Assembly: GCF_012641335.1 (NCBI RefSeq) | Contig: NZ_JABAID010000006.1 | Location: 124,001 to 188,000, forward strand | From: Novosphingobium sp. ERN07 | GTDB lineage: Bacteria; Pseudomonadota; Alphaproteobacteria; Sphingomonadales; Sphingomonadaceae | DNA: 64,000 bases | Direction of reading: 5' to 3' | Shown: positions 55,353-62,740 of the stretch, piece by piece | How positions within the stretch are numbered: position 1 is the first letter of the stretch | Layout of the letters: each line of letters opens with the position of its first letter | Position numbers and translations under genes: made by a program | The notes under the pieces: model-generated | What the model saw: the letters and a program-made list of their open reading frames with translations, nothing else | Told to the model about the DNA's origin: nothing | The model's database searches: none

Positions 55353-55927
55353 CCCAGCAGTCCTGCGCGCAAGCCAACGATCTGGCCGGTAGCAGCCGCG
55401 CCGGGCCAGACCTTCAGCGACAGCAATGCCCCATATGGCAGGTCGAACGCCCAGACAGCACGGTGATCGAGGCCGGTCAGCACGGCCACTGCCGCCCGCA
55501 TCGCGCCAGCGTGCGTCACCACAAGCGTGCCATCGTCCAGAGCGCCCAGCGCCGCGCCAACGCGCCGGCACAGGGCCGACCAGCGCTCCCCATCGGGCGG
55601 CGGGGAAGCATCGGGATCGTCCCAGAACCGCGCCAGATCATCGCTCGGAACAGTATCTGCCGAAAGCCCGTCCCACGCTCCGAAATCAAGCTCGCGCCAT
55701 CTTGGGTCGATGGCAAGGGGCACCCCGCGCATTGCTGCGAGAACTTCCGCACCGGCCAAGGCGCGCAGCAGATCGGAACTCACCACTCGCCTGATCGCTA
55801 GCCCCTCTGGCACCGCATCGCGCAAACCGCCGGTTGGATCGCACGGCGGCTCGTCCGTTTGACCCAGCATCAGTCCGGTGCGGCGGGGCGGTCCATGCCG
55901 CAGCAAATGAACGGTCCTTGCGCTCAC
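55349..55927 (-). CDS. Histidine phosphatase, probable alpha-ribazole phosphatase
   Basis: This 192-residue phosphatase of the RHG family probably removes phosphate from alpha-ribazole 5'-phosphate or from adenosylcobalamin phosphate in the nucleotide-loop pathway. The nucleophile motif is LLRHGPPRRTG near 9; REDFGAWDG-like LDFGAWDG and VTHAGAMRA contain the other active-site residues. In Salmonella this step is CobC. The role rests on its location: it overlaps cobS by four bases and the cobT stop by four. Confidence 0.85.
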   Translation of the reverse strand: MSARTVHLLRHGPPRRTGLMLGQTDEPPCDPTGGLRDAVPEGLAIRRVVSSDLLRALAGAEVLAAMRGVPLAIDPRWRELDFGAWDGLSADTVPSDDLARFWDDPDASPPPDGERWSALCRRVGAALGALDDGTLVVTHAGAMRAAVAVLTGLDHRAVWAFDLPYGALLSLKVWPGAAATGQIVGLRAGLLG

Positions 55928-56940
55928 AGGCTGCCCGCCACGGCCGCTTCGGCAAAAGTCGCCATGCCATTGTGCGTGGCCAGTGCCGCGCGGACGAGCG
56001 GCACTGCCATCGCTGCGCCCGATCCTTCACCCAGCCGCATCTCTAAGCGCAGCAATGGCTCCAGTCCGAACTGGTTCAGCAGGTACGCGTGGGCCTGTTC
56101 GGCAGAGCAGTGCCCAGCAAGGCAATGCTCGGAAAATCCCGGTTCTGCCGCAACCAGTGGTGCAATTGCTGCGCAGCAAATGAAGCCGTCCAGCAGGACT
56201 GGAATCCGCAGCATCCGCGCTGCCATGATCGCCCCCGCCATCGCCGCAATCTCGCGCCCGCCAAGGCGGCGCAAGGTTTCGAACGGGGTGGTGCAATGCG
56301 GTCCATGCACCGCGATAGCGCTTTCCACCGCCGCGATTTTTCGCGCAACACCGTCTAGATCCACCCCGCTGCCGCGCCCGCACCAGCCTTCAGCGCTGCC
56401 GCCAAAGGCCTGTAGGCACAGCGCGGCGGCAGGGGTGGTGTTGCCAATTCCCATTTCGCCCACCAGCAACAGATCGGTATCGGGTGTGACGACGGCGGCC
56501 CCGGCATTCAGTGCGGCAAGGCATTCGTCGGCGGTCATCGCCGGTTTGTGCGCGATATCGCCGGTCGGCCTGTTCAAGTCGAGCGCAACCACTGTCAGAT
56601 CTGCTCCGCAGGCCGCGGCAAGCTGGTTTATAGCCGCACCGCCTGCGCGAAAATTGCCGACCATCTGTGCGGTCACTTCGGTCGGAAAGGCGCTTACGCC
56701 CCGCGCCGCAACGCCGTGGTTTCCGGCAAAAACCGCCACGCACACCTTGTGCAAAGCGGGAAGGGCGGTGCCCTGCCAGCCCGCCATGAACAGTGCGATG
56801 TCTTCCAGCCGCCCCAGCGATCCGGCTGGCTTGGTCAGCACTTCCTGCCGCTCTGACGCAGCGGCAATCGCCGTTTTATCCGACTGAGGCAAAGCGTCCA
56901 GAGCCTGCGCGAATGTGCGTTCATCGTCGAACCGAATCAT
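55924..56940 (-). CDS. cobT: Nicotinate-nucleotide:dimethylbenzimidazole phosphoribosyltransferase
   Basis: CobT (CobU in P. denitrificans naming) makes alpha-ribazole phosphate from 5,6-dimethylbenzimidazole and nicotinate mononucleotide. The 338-residue protein has TKPAGSLGRLE near 38, VFAGNHGVAARGVSAFP near 75, and GEMGIGNTTPAAAL with the family catalytic surroundings. The C-terminal RLGEGSGAAMA is typical. The ATG at 56940 overlaps the DUF1636 stop by four bases. The longer frame upstream is not used. Confidence 0.95.
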   Translation of the reverse strand: MIRFDDERTFAQALDALPQSDKTAIAAASERQEVLTKPAGSLGRLEDIALFMAGWQGTALPALHKVCVAVFAGNHGVAARGVSAFPTEVTAQMVGNFRAGGAAINQLAAACGADLTVVALDLNRPTGDIAHKPAMTADECLAALNAGAAVVTPDTDLLLVGEMGIGNTTPAAALCLQAFGGSAEGWCGRGSGVDLDGVARKIAAVESAIAVHGPHCTTPFETLRRLGGREIAAMAGAIMAARMLRIPVLLDGFICCAAIAPLVAAEPGFSEHCLAGHCSAEQAHAYLLNQFGLEPLLRLEMRLGEGSGAAMAVPLVRAALATHNGMATFAEAAVAGSL

Positions 56941-57344
56941 GGAACGACGAACCCTTCGGGCGGGGTGCGGGTGATGAAGTGGCCTTTCACCCCTTGCGGC
57001 CATTCGCCATAAGGCACCACGCCTTCGGCGCTTTGCGCATGGCGCGTGGCATATTCAAGGATTGCCCGCGCCTGATCCTCGGCGGGGGCAAACCCGCCGA
57101 GGACATAGCCGATCTTGCCGCGCGCGCGTATATGCACTGCGCAGTGGCGCTGACACGCAAAGAGGCAGGCCATGTCCTGCACCTCCACGCCCGCCAGCGC
57201 TGGTTCTGCTTGCTGCACCGCGCGTAGGGCATCGGCCAGCAGCGCGCCGCCGCGCCGCCCCTGATCGTCTTCGCGCTGTTCGGCGGACAGGCGGCAGGTG
57301 GAACAGACCACCACCGCCGGTCCCGGTTCCACCTGCCGCAGCAT
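56937..57344 (-). CDS. DUF1636 metal-binding (ferredoxin-like) protein
   Basis: This 135-residue protein belongs to DUF1636, found with cobalamin genes in proteobacteria. VVVCSTCRLSAEQ holds a Cys-x2-Cys pair near residue 13, and MACLFACQRHCAVHI holds three further Cys, the layout of thioredoxin-fold [2Fe-2S] proteins. It ends TRTPPEGFVVP. Its function is not known to me; a redox step for corrinoid cobalt is a reasonable inference. It starts at the btuB stop (TAATG) and overlaps cobT by four bases. Confidence 0.8.
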   Translation of the reverse strand: MLRQVEPGPAVVVCSTCRLSAEQREDDQGRRGGALLADALRAVQQAEPALAGVEVQDMACLFACQRHCAVHIRARGKIGYVLGGFAPAEDQARAILEYATRHAQSAEGVVPYGEWPQGVKGHFITRTPPEGFVVP

Positions 57345-59293
57345 TAGAACCGGCTCCGCAGGCCGATATAGACCGTGCGGCCCAGCGCTCCGTATCCGCC
57401 TGCCGTTTCGTAACGCTTGTCGGCAATGTTCTCCACGCGGCCGTTGAACGTCAGCCCATCGGCCACGCGCCATTGCGCGCGAAGGTCCACCAGCCAGTAA
57501 TCGGGCAGAACTGTGGCACCACCTGCGCGGTCAAATGTCCGTCCGGCATAGCGGGCTGCCGCGCTGGCGCGCAGGCCTTGCGGTAGATCGACCCCGCCTT
57601 CGATATTGGCAAGGTGGCGCGGTACACGGGCAAGCTGCCGTCCCAGATCGGCGCTACCGGGCGAACGATCCTCTGCTGCGATCCAGCTATAGTTACCCGA
57701 TGCGAAAAGCACGCCCACTTGCGCTTGCGCTGCCAGTTCCAGCCCCTTTGCATGGGCCTTGCGCACGTTGGCGTAATAGCCGAAGCGGCTCGTCGTCGTG
57801 CCGGGGATGAAGCAGGCCGCAGGTAGGGTGCCGCTGGTGGGGCAATAAGCGAAGTCGATCAGATTGTCGGTATCGCGTTCGAACCATGTGGCAGAAGCGT
57901 GCAGCCCGTCGCCCAGCGTTTGCTCTGCCCCCACGGACCAGCCCTTGGCATTTTCAGGCTGCAATGCCGCAGATCCATAGATGCTGAAAAGCTGGTATAG
58001 CGACGGGGCCTTGAACCCTTCGTCATAGCTGGCGCGCAACACCGTGCGGCCCGCATTCGGCGTATAGACCGCGCCCGCGCTGAACACCGTGCTGCCGCCA
58101 AAGCGCGATTGGTCGTCATGGCGCACGCCGCCATCGATGGTCAGGCCCGCCAGCGGGGTTACGCGCAACTGGGCATAGATGCTGTTGGTGTCGGCTGACT
58201 GCGGCACCAGCGTATAAGCATTGGTGTTGTTGCCGGGCGATGCAGTGGTCATGCGCTGTTCTTCGCGCTCTGCGCCGAGCACCAGTTGCACCGCGTCGGC
58301 AATGTCGAACGATCCCTGATATTCGAAGCGGCGCACGCGGCCATGCGCATCGAAGTTCAGCGGGCGGATGGACCGTGCCGGATCGTAATTCTCGCGGTCG
58401 GTTTCGGTTTGCAACACGGCAAGGCGATTGCTGAACCGGCCATCAAGCAGGGCGAGGTTGACACCCACATAGCCGGTCCATTCGGTGGTCAGGCCATAGG
58501 CCTGCGAATCCCCGGACGTGCCGTCAAAATCGTTGCGGGCATCGGCCCAGTAGCCGCGCAGATCGACTGACAGGTCGGGGGTCAGTTTCAGCGTGGCGGT
58601 GCCGCTGGCGGCGGTGCGCTGATAGCCGTCAGGCTCGGTGCCGTTGCTGCGTGCCGAAATGCCCTGCGTGGTGAAGGTCGAACCGGCAACGCGCCAGTCC
58701 AGCAGCGATCCCGTGCCGCCGATACCGGCCTGTGCGTTGACCGTTTCGTGGGTGCCGGCCTCTACCGCCATGCTGCCTTCCAGCGGCTTTTCGGCGCGCC
58801 GCGTCAGCACGTTGACCACGCCACCGATGGCATCGCTGCCCCACAGGATCGATTGCGGCCCGCGAAGGATTTCCACCCTTTCGATATCGTCGATCAGCAG
58901 GTTGGAGAACGAATAGCCGCCCCCCGTGGCCGAAGGGTCGGAAATGCGCACGCCATCGATCACCATGACCGTCTGCGATGAATCCGCACCGCGAATGCGC
59001 ATGGAGGTTGCCGTGCCGAAGCCGCCATTGCGGGTCAGGCTGATGCCGGGGGTGCGCAGCAGCAGATCGGTCAGCGCAATCGGCTGCAATTGGCGAATGG
59101 CCACTTCATCCAGCACGGTAACAGTGGCCGAAACGCGGGATTGCTCCACCGGGCCGCGCAGGGCGGTAACCACGATAGAGGTATCTGGCGCTTCGCCGGG
59201 CACTGGCTCTTCGGCAAGCGCAGGCGATGCAATCAGGGCGAGAATGGACGCTAAGGTGGTTGCGGATACGACAGGGTATTGGGCAAAGCGCAT
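57344..59293 (-). CDS. btuB: TonB-dependent vitamin B12 receptor (BtuB-like)
   Basis: This outer-membrane receptor imports corrinoids with energy from TonB. The 649-residue protein has a signal peptide (cleavage near 27), a TonB-box region DTSIVVTAL, a plug domain with SMRIRGADSSQTVMVIDGVRI (in part) and ERVEILRGPQSILWGSDAIGG. A 22-strand barrel follows, ending VYIGLRSRF with a C-terminal Phe. It is the first gene of the run below a cobalamin riboswitch, which supports corrinoid specificity. GGGGAG precedes the ATG. Confidence 0.93.
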   Translation of the reverse strand: MRFAQYPVVSATTLASILALIASPALAEEPVPGEAPDTSIVVTALRGPVEQSRVSATVTVLDEVAIRQLQPIALTDLLLRTPGISLTRNGGFGTATSMRIRGADSSQTVMVIDGVRISDPSATGGGYSFSNLLIDDIERVEILRGPQSILWGSDAIGGVVNVLTRRAEKPLEGSMAVEAGTHETVNAQAGIGGTGSLLDWRVAGSTFTTQGISARSNGTEPDGYQRTAASGTATLKLTPDLSVDLRGYWADARNDFDGTSGDSQAYGLTTEWTGYVGVNLALLDGRFSNRLAVLQTETDRENYDPARSIRPLNFDAHGRVRRFEYQGSFDIADAVQLVLGAEREEQRMTTASPGNNTNAYTLVPQSADTNSIYAQLRVTPLAGLTIDGGVRHDDQSRFGGSTVFSAGAVYTPNAGRTVLRASYDEGFKAPSLYQLFSIYGSAALQPENAKGWSVGAEQTLGDGLHASATWFERDTDNLIDFAYCPTSGTLPAACFIPGTTTSRFGYYANVRKAHAKGLELAAQAQVGVLFASGNYSWIAAEDRSPGSADLGRQLARVPRHLANIEGGVDLPQGLRASAAARYAGRTFDRAGGATVLPDYWLVDLRAQWRVADGLTFNGRVENIADKRYETAGGYGALGRTVYIGLRSRF

Positions 59294-59517
59294 GATGCGG
59301 CTCCCCTCTTATACGAACGGCATGGACCTGCCGCTCCGTCCGGCGAAGGAAGCGCGTGCCATTGTCTGCGCCCGCAACAGGCGCAGTTCAAAGCATCGCT
59401 TCCCGCACGGGGCTTCCCGGCAGGCAGTGGCTGTCGTTGCGCGAGGGATTGTCCCACCCTTTGGAGGGAGGGAACCTCGAACGTCCGGTGCACCCTGCCC
59501 GAACGAAGAACGACTGC

Positions 59518-59685
59518 GTCAGGCAGGTCTCCTGGCTCACGGGTCAAGGCCGGTCCGGCCGCCTTCTCAGGACGGTGAAGTCCCAATGGCGTGAATGGCC
59601 GGTCGGCTCGCCGCTTACAGTTGCAGGGGCAGCCGGGGTTTTACACTCCGTTCCCTTTTGATCCCCTTTCGGGGAACCTGTCGCG
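59518..59685 (-). promoter_or_regulatory. Cobalamin riboswitch upstream of btuB-cob operon
   Basis: On the minus strand the RNA contains AAGGGAAC, then GTGTAAAACCCCGGCTGCCCC, the B12 box GCAACTGT (59617-59624) and GCCATTGGGAC. CCTGAGAAGG and AGCCAGGAGACCTGCC follow. The ends CAGGT and ACCTG can form P1. These are the conserved boxes of the adenosylcobalamin-type element. It lies about 225 bases before the btuB start. Binding would lower expression of the operon when corrinoid is plentiful. Confidence 0.95.
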
Positions 59686-59756
59686 GCGCTGCAGGTAGCG
59701 GCGCTTTTCGCGTGCTGCAAGTGCGAATGCTTGCGCCCTTCAAAGGCTTGGCATAT

Positions 59757-59945
59757 CAGGGCCTGTGTAACGGGTGCCCGAAAGGGCTTAATCGGGAAGT
59801 CCGGGCGGCGGTGAAAACCGCTTAATCCGGCACTGCTCCCGCAACTGTAACCGGTGAGCGCTTCGCCACGATGCCATTGGGATTCGTCCTGAGAAGGCGG
59901 CGCAAGCGCGATGATCCGGGAAGTCAGGAAACCGGCCTGTTATCG
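59757..59945 (+). promoter_or_regulatory. Cobalamin riboswitch upstream of the transporter-cobO-cobB genes
   Basis: On the plus strand GGTGCCCGAAAGGGCTTAATCG, quoted only in its GGTGCC core, leads to GGGAAGTCC, GGTGAAAACC, the B12 box GCAACTGT (59841-59848) and GCCATTGGG. CCTGAGAAGGCGG and GGGAAGTCAGGAAACCGGCC complete the set. It is a second, full cobalamin element pointing away from the first. The 70 bases between them must hold both promoters. About 245 bases separate it from the next start codon. Confidence 0.95.
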
Positions 59946-60191
59946 TCGTTTCTCTGCGCGGGCGGGATGCACCGGGCGGACGAAGGCTGATCCTTCGCGG
60001 ACGACACATGTGTGCGTTGTTGCCGAAGGGAGCCTGTGATGATCAGCACCTGACACCGTTCATCCGCGCTGCTCGCTGCGGCGCGTCAGCGGCTCGCCTG
60101 CGTCGGGATTGCCCGATGCTGCGCCGCATTCATCTCCCGCGCCCAGATTTTTCCCACGCTCAGGCATCTCTCACATTCAGGAGGCCGCCAG
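59946..60191 (+). other. Leader between the rightward riboswitch and its first gene
   Basis: This 246-base stretch follows the aptamer. CGAAGG/CCTTCG at about 59982-59998 forms a short hairpin; no T-run follows. A 64-codon open frame starts at 60008 but has no ribosome-binding site and crosses the start of the next gene in another frame, so I do not call it. The expression platform of the riboswitch should lie here. Confidence 0.45.
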
Positions 60192-60764
60192 ATGGTCCGT
60201 AATGCCCGTTTCGATCTCGCCGTGTTCGGCGCGCTCGCCCTCGTCATGCTTATTACCCGCACCCATTCGCTCAGCAATGTCGTCCACTTGCCCGATACCA
60301 GCCTTGCCAGCTTCTTCGTCCTCGGCTTCCTTGTTCGCCGCGCCGTCGCCTTTGGCGGCCTCTTCCTGCTAGGTTACGCGATTGATGTGATCGTAATCGG
60401 CTGGTTCGGCCAGTCCGATTTCTGCTTTACCCCAGCCTACTGGATGCTGGTCCCCGCCTATGGCACGATGTGGCTTGCGGGCCGTTTCGGTGCGGAAAAT
60501 CTGGGTGAACGCGCTTCTGCTCTACCGGCAATAGCGGTGCTTGTCACGGCTGCCACGCTGGTTTCGCAACTCTTCTCCAGCGGCGGTTTCTATTTCCTCG
60601 GCGGGCGCTTCTCTGATCCCACCCTGGCAGGCTTCATGCCGCGCCTTGCACGCTACTTCCCTACGACGCTCTATGCCACGCTGCTGTGGACGGGTGCTGC
60701 GGCGGGCATCGTTGCACTGCTCTCGGTCGCTCGCCCGCAACTGCGCGCAGGCAATCGCAAGTGA
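60192..60764 (+). CDS. Small integral membrane protein under cobalamin control (candidate corrinoid or cobalt transporter)
   Basis: I cannot place this 190-residue protein in a named family with certainty. It has about six hydrophobic segments (8-24, 38-66, 84-100, 113-133, 165-185) and no signal peptide. PDTSLASFFVLGFLVRR and FCFTPAYWMLVPAYGTMWLAGRFG are striking blocks. Its size, topology and place below a cobalamin riboswitch, with cobO overlapping its stop (GTGA), resemble ECF-type substrate-binding membrane components. Import of cobinamide, cobalt or a precursor is inference. AGGAGG precedes the ATG. Confidence 0.8.
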   Translation: MVRNARFDLAVFGALALVMLITRTHSLSNVVHLPDTSLASFFVLGFLVRRAVAFGGLFLLGYAIDVIVIGWFGQSDFCFTPAYWMLVPAYGTMWLAGRFGAENLGERASALPAIAVLVTAATLVSQLFSSGGFYFLGGRFSDPTLAGFMPRLARYFPTTLYATLLWTGAAAGIVALLSVARPQLRAGNRK

Positions 60765-61363
60765 CCAGCGTGGATGAAACGGCCCATCGCGAACGGGCGC
60801 GCAAGCACAAGGCGGTGGTCGATGCCAAAATCGCGGCCGCCAAGCGCGACAAGGGCTTGCTGCTGGTGCTTACCGGCAATGGCAAAGGCAAGTCCTCCAG
60901 CGCCTTCGGCATGGTGGCACGCACGCTCGGCTATGGCCGCAAGGCAGCCGTGTTCCAGTTTATCAAGGGTGCTGAAAACATCGGTGAACGGGCTTTCTTC
61001 TCGGCCCACCCAGATGTCATCTGGGAAAAGTGTGGCGAAGGCTTCACCTGGGAAACCCAGGACCGCAGCCGAGACATAGCCGCCGCCCGCGCGGGTTGGG
61101 AGAAGGCGAAAGCGGCTCTCTCCGATCCCGGCATCAGCCTCGTGGTGCTGGATGAACTTACCTATCTCGTGACCTACCGATACCTTGGGTTGGACGAGAT
61201 CATGCCCGCGATAGAGGCACGTCCCGAAATGCAGCATGTTGTCATCACTGGCCGCGCTGCCGACGATGCGCTGATTGCTGCGGCGGATACGGTCAGCGCG
61301 ATCCGCGACGTGAAGCACGCCTTTCGCGATGGTGTGCGCGCGCAGGAAGGGATCGACCGTTGA
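60761..61363 (+). CDS. cobO: Corrinoid adenosyltransferase (CobO/BtuR type)
   Basis: CobO transfers the adenosyl group of ATP to Co(I) of corrinoids. The 200-residue protein has the P-loop LLVLTGNGKGKSSSA near 33, FIKGAENIGER and WEKCGEGFTWETQDRSRD near 87. VVLDELTYLVTYRYL and HVVITGRAADDALI follow, all typical of this family. The GTG at 60761 overlaps the preceding stop (GTGA) and gives the family length; the longest frame starts earlier. Its own stop overlaps the cobB TTG. Confidence 0.95.
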   Translation: MTSVDETAHRERARKHKAVVDAKIAAAKRDKGLLLVLTGNGKGKSSSAFGMVARTLGYGRKAAVFQFIKGAENIGERAFFSAHPDVIWEKCGEGFTWETQDRSRDIAAARAGWEKAKAALSDPGISLVVLDELTYLVTYRYLGLDEIMPAIEARPEMQHVVITGRAADDALIAAADTVSAIRDVKHAFRDGVRAQEGIDR

Positions 61364-62649
61364 ACGCGGCAGCCTGTCCGGCGCTGATGGTCAGCGCGCC
61401 GGCTTCGGGACAGGGAAAGACCACCGTTACCGCGGCGCTTGCCCGCCGTCACCGGCAGGCAGGGCGGCGGGTGCGGGTGTTCAAGTGCGGGCCGGATTTC
61501 CTTGATCCGATGATACTGGAGCGGGCCAGCGGCGCGCCGGTCCATCAGCTTGACCTGTTCATGTGCGGCGAGGCGCAATGCCGCAGGCTTCTGCGCGAAG
61601 CGGCACAGGACGCGGACATCATCCTTGTGGAAGGGGTGATGGGCCTGTTCGATGGCAAGCCCTCCGCCGCCGATCTTGCGGCGCGGTTCGGGTTACCGGT
61701 GCTGGCGGTGATCGATGGCAGCGCGATGGCGCAGTCTTTCGGGGCCTTGGCGCATGGCCTTGCCAGCTACCGGTCCGATATCCGCGTGGTGGCGGCGCTG
61801 GGCAACCGGGTGCGCAGCGAACGTCATGCCGAAATGCTGGCCGAAAGCCTGCCGCCCGGCCTGCACTGGCTGGGGACGCTGCCGCCTGATGAACAGGCGG
61901 CGCTGCCAGAGCGGCACCTGGGGCTGGTGCAGGCAGGCGAGATCGATGATCTGGACGCGCGGATCGACCGCGCTGCCAGCAACCTTTCGGATGTCGCATT
62001 GTGGTTGCCCGATCCGGTTCCCTTCGCGGATTGCGAGGGGCCGGATTTCGGGCAAAATCTTGCCGGACGGCGCATCGCCGTGGCGCGCGACGCGGCCTTT
62101 GCCTTTATCTATCGTGCCAATATCGGCTGTCTTGAGGCGATGGGGGCGCAGATCACGTTCTTTTCGCCGCTGGCCGATTTTTCGCTGCCGGAATGCGATG
62201 CCCTGTGGCTGCCGGGCGGTTACCCCGAACTACATCTTGACCGTCTTTCTGCGAACCACGCGATGGCACAAAGCATTCGCGCCCATCATGCCGCAGGCAA
62301 GACCATTCTCGCTGAATGCGGCGGTATGCTCTATTGCCTTGATCAGATTGATGACGGGAAGGGGCATCGCGCACCAATGCTGGGGCTGATGCCGGGAGCG
62401 GCGACACTTCAACCACGCTTGGCAGCGCTGGGACCGCAGGCGATCGATTTGCCGAATGGCGCGCTGCGTGGCCACACGTTCCACTATTCCCGGCTTGAAA
62501 CCACGCTCGCTCCGCATGTGCGCGCGCAAACGCCTGAGGGAAGGCCCGGCGAAGCCATGTTCCGTCTGGGATCGCTGTGGGCCAGCTATTTCCACGGCTA
62601 TTTCCCATCGGCACCATCAGCAGTTGCGTCAATTTTAACCGGAGGATGA
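61360..62649 (+). CDS. cobB: Cobyrinic acid a,c-diamide synthase
   Basis: CobB amidates the a and c side chains of (hydrogeno)byrinic or cobyrinic acid with glutamine and ATP. The 429-residue protein has the N-terminal ATPase motif VSAPASGQGKTTVTAALAR and FKCGPDFLDPMIL. The C-terminal glutamine amidotransferase has its Cys in LAECGGMLYCLDQ and a late FHGYFPSAP. The TTG at 61360 overlaps the cobO stop and has GGAAGGG upstream. No corrin-ring enzymes lie nearby to supply its substrate. Confidence 0.95.
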   Translation: MNAAACPALMVSAPASGQGKTTVTAALARRHRQAGRRVRVFKCGPDFLDPMILERASGAPVHQLDLFMCGEAQCRRLLREAAQDADIILVEGVMGLFDGKPSAADLAARFGLPVLAVIDGSAMAQSFGALAHGLASYRSDIRVVAALGNRVRSERHAEMLAESLPPGLHWLGTLPPDEQAALPERHLGLVQAGEIDDLDARIDRAASNLSDVALWLPDPVPFADCEGPDFGQNLAGRRIAVARDAAFAFIYRANIGCLEAMGAQITFFSPLADFSLPECDALWLPGGYPELHLDRLSANHAMAQSIRAHHAAGKTILAECGGMLYCLDQIDDGKGHRAPMLGLMPGAATLQPRLAALGPQAIDLPNGALRGHTFHYSRLETTLAPHVRAQTPEGRPGEAMFRLGSLWASYFHGYFPSAPSAVASILTGG

Positions 62650-62681
62650 TGCTGCTGATTCCGAAGAGTTTTATAACCCTC

Positions 62682-62709
62682 TTGCAAATGCAACCGACTC
62701 GCAATAGCG
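62682..62709. promoter_or_regulatory. Possible Fur site upstream of the siderophore receptor
   Basis: TTGCAAATGCAA and TCGCAATAGCGA form an imperfect dyad that resembles alphaproteobacterial Fur boxes. It lies about 32-60 bases before the TonB receptor start, where iron repression would be expected. No promoter boxes were assigned. Confidence 0.45.
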
Positions 62710-62740
62710 AGGATGCAAGATTCGCTCTTCGGGGAAAAAC

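Noticed and set aside
60008-60202. A 64-codon frame in the leader after the rightward riboswitch
   Set aside because: It has no ribosome-binding site, Arg/Pro-rich composition and no family resemblance such as CbtB; it runs over the next gene's start in another frame. A leader peptide remains possible.
50700-62650. The cobalamin cluster as a horizontally acquired island
   Set aside because: Base composition and codon use look like the rest of the window, and there is no integrase, flanking repeat or tRNA at its right edge. The tRNA-Ser at 49.2 kb is separated by ribB and lacks a duplicated 3' end.
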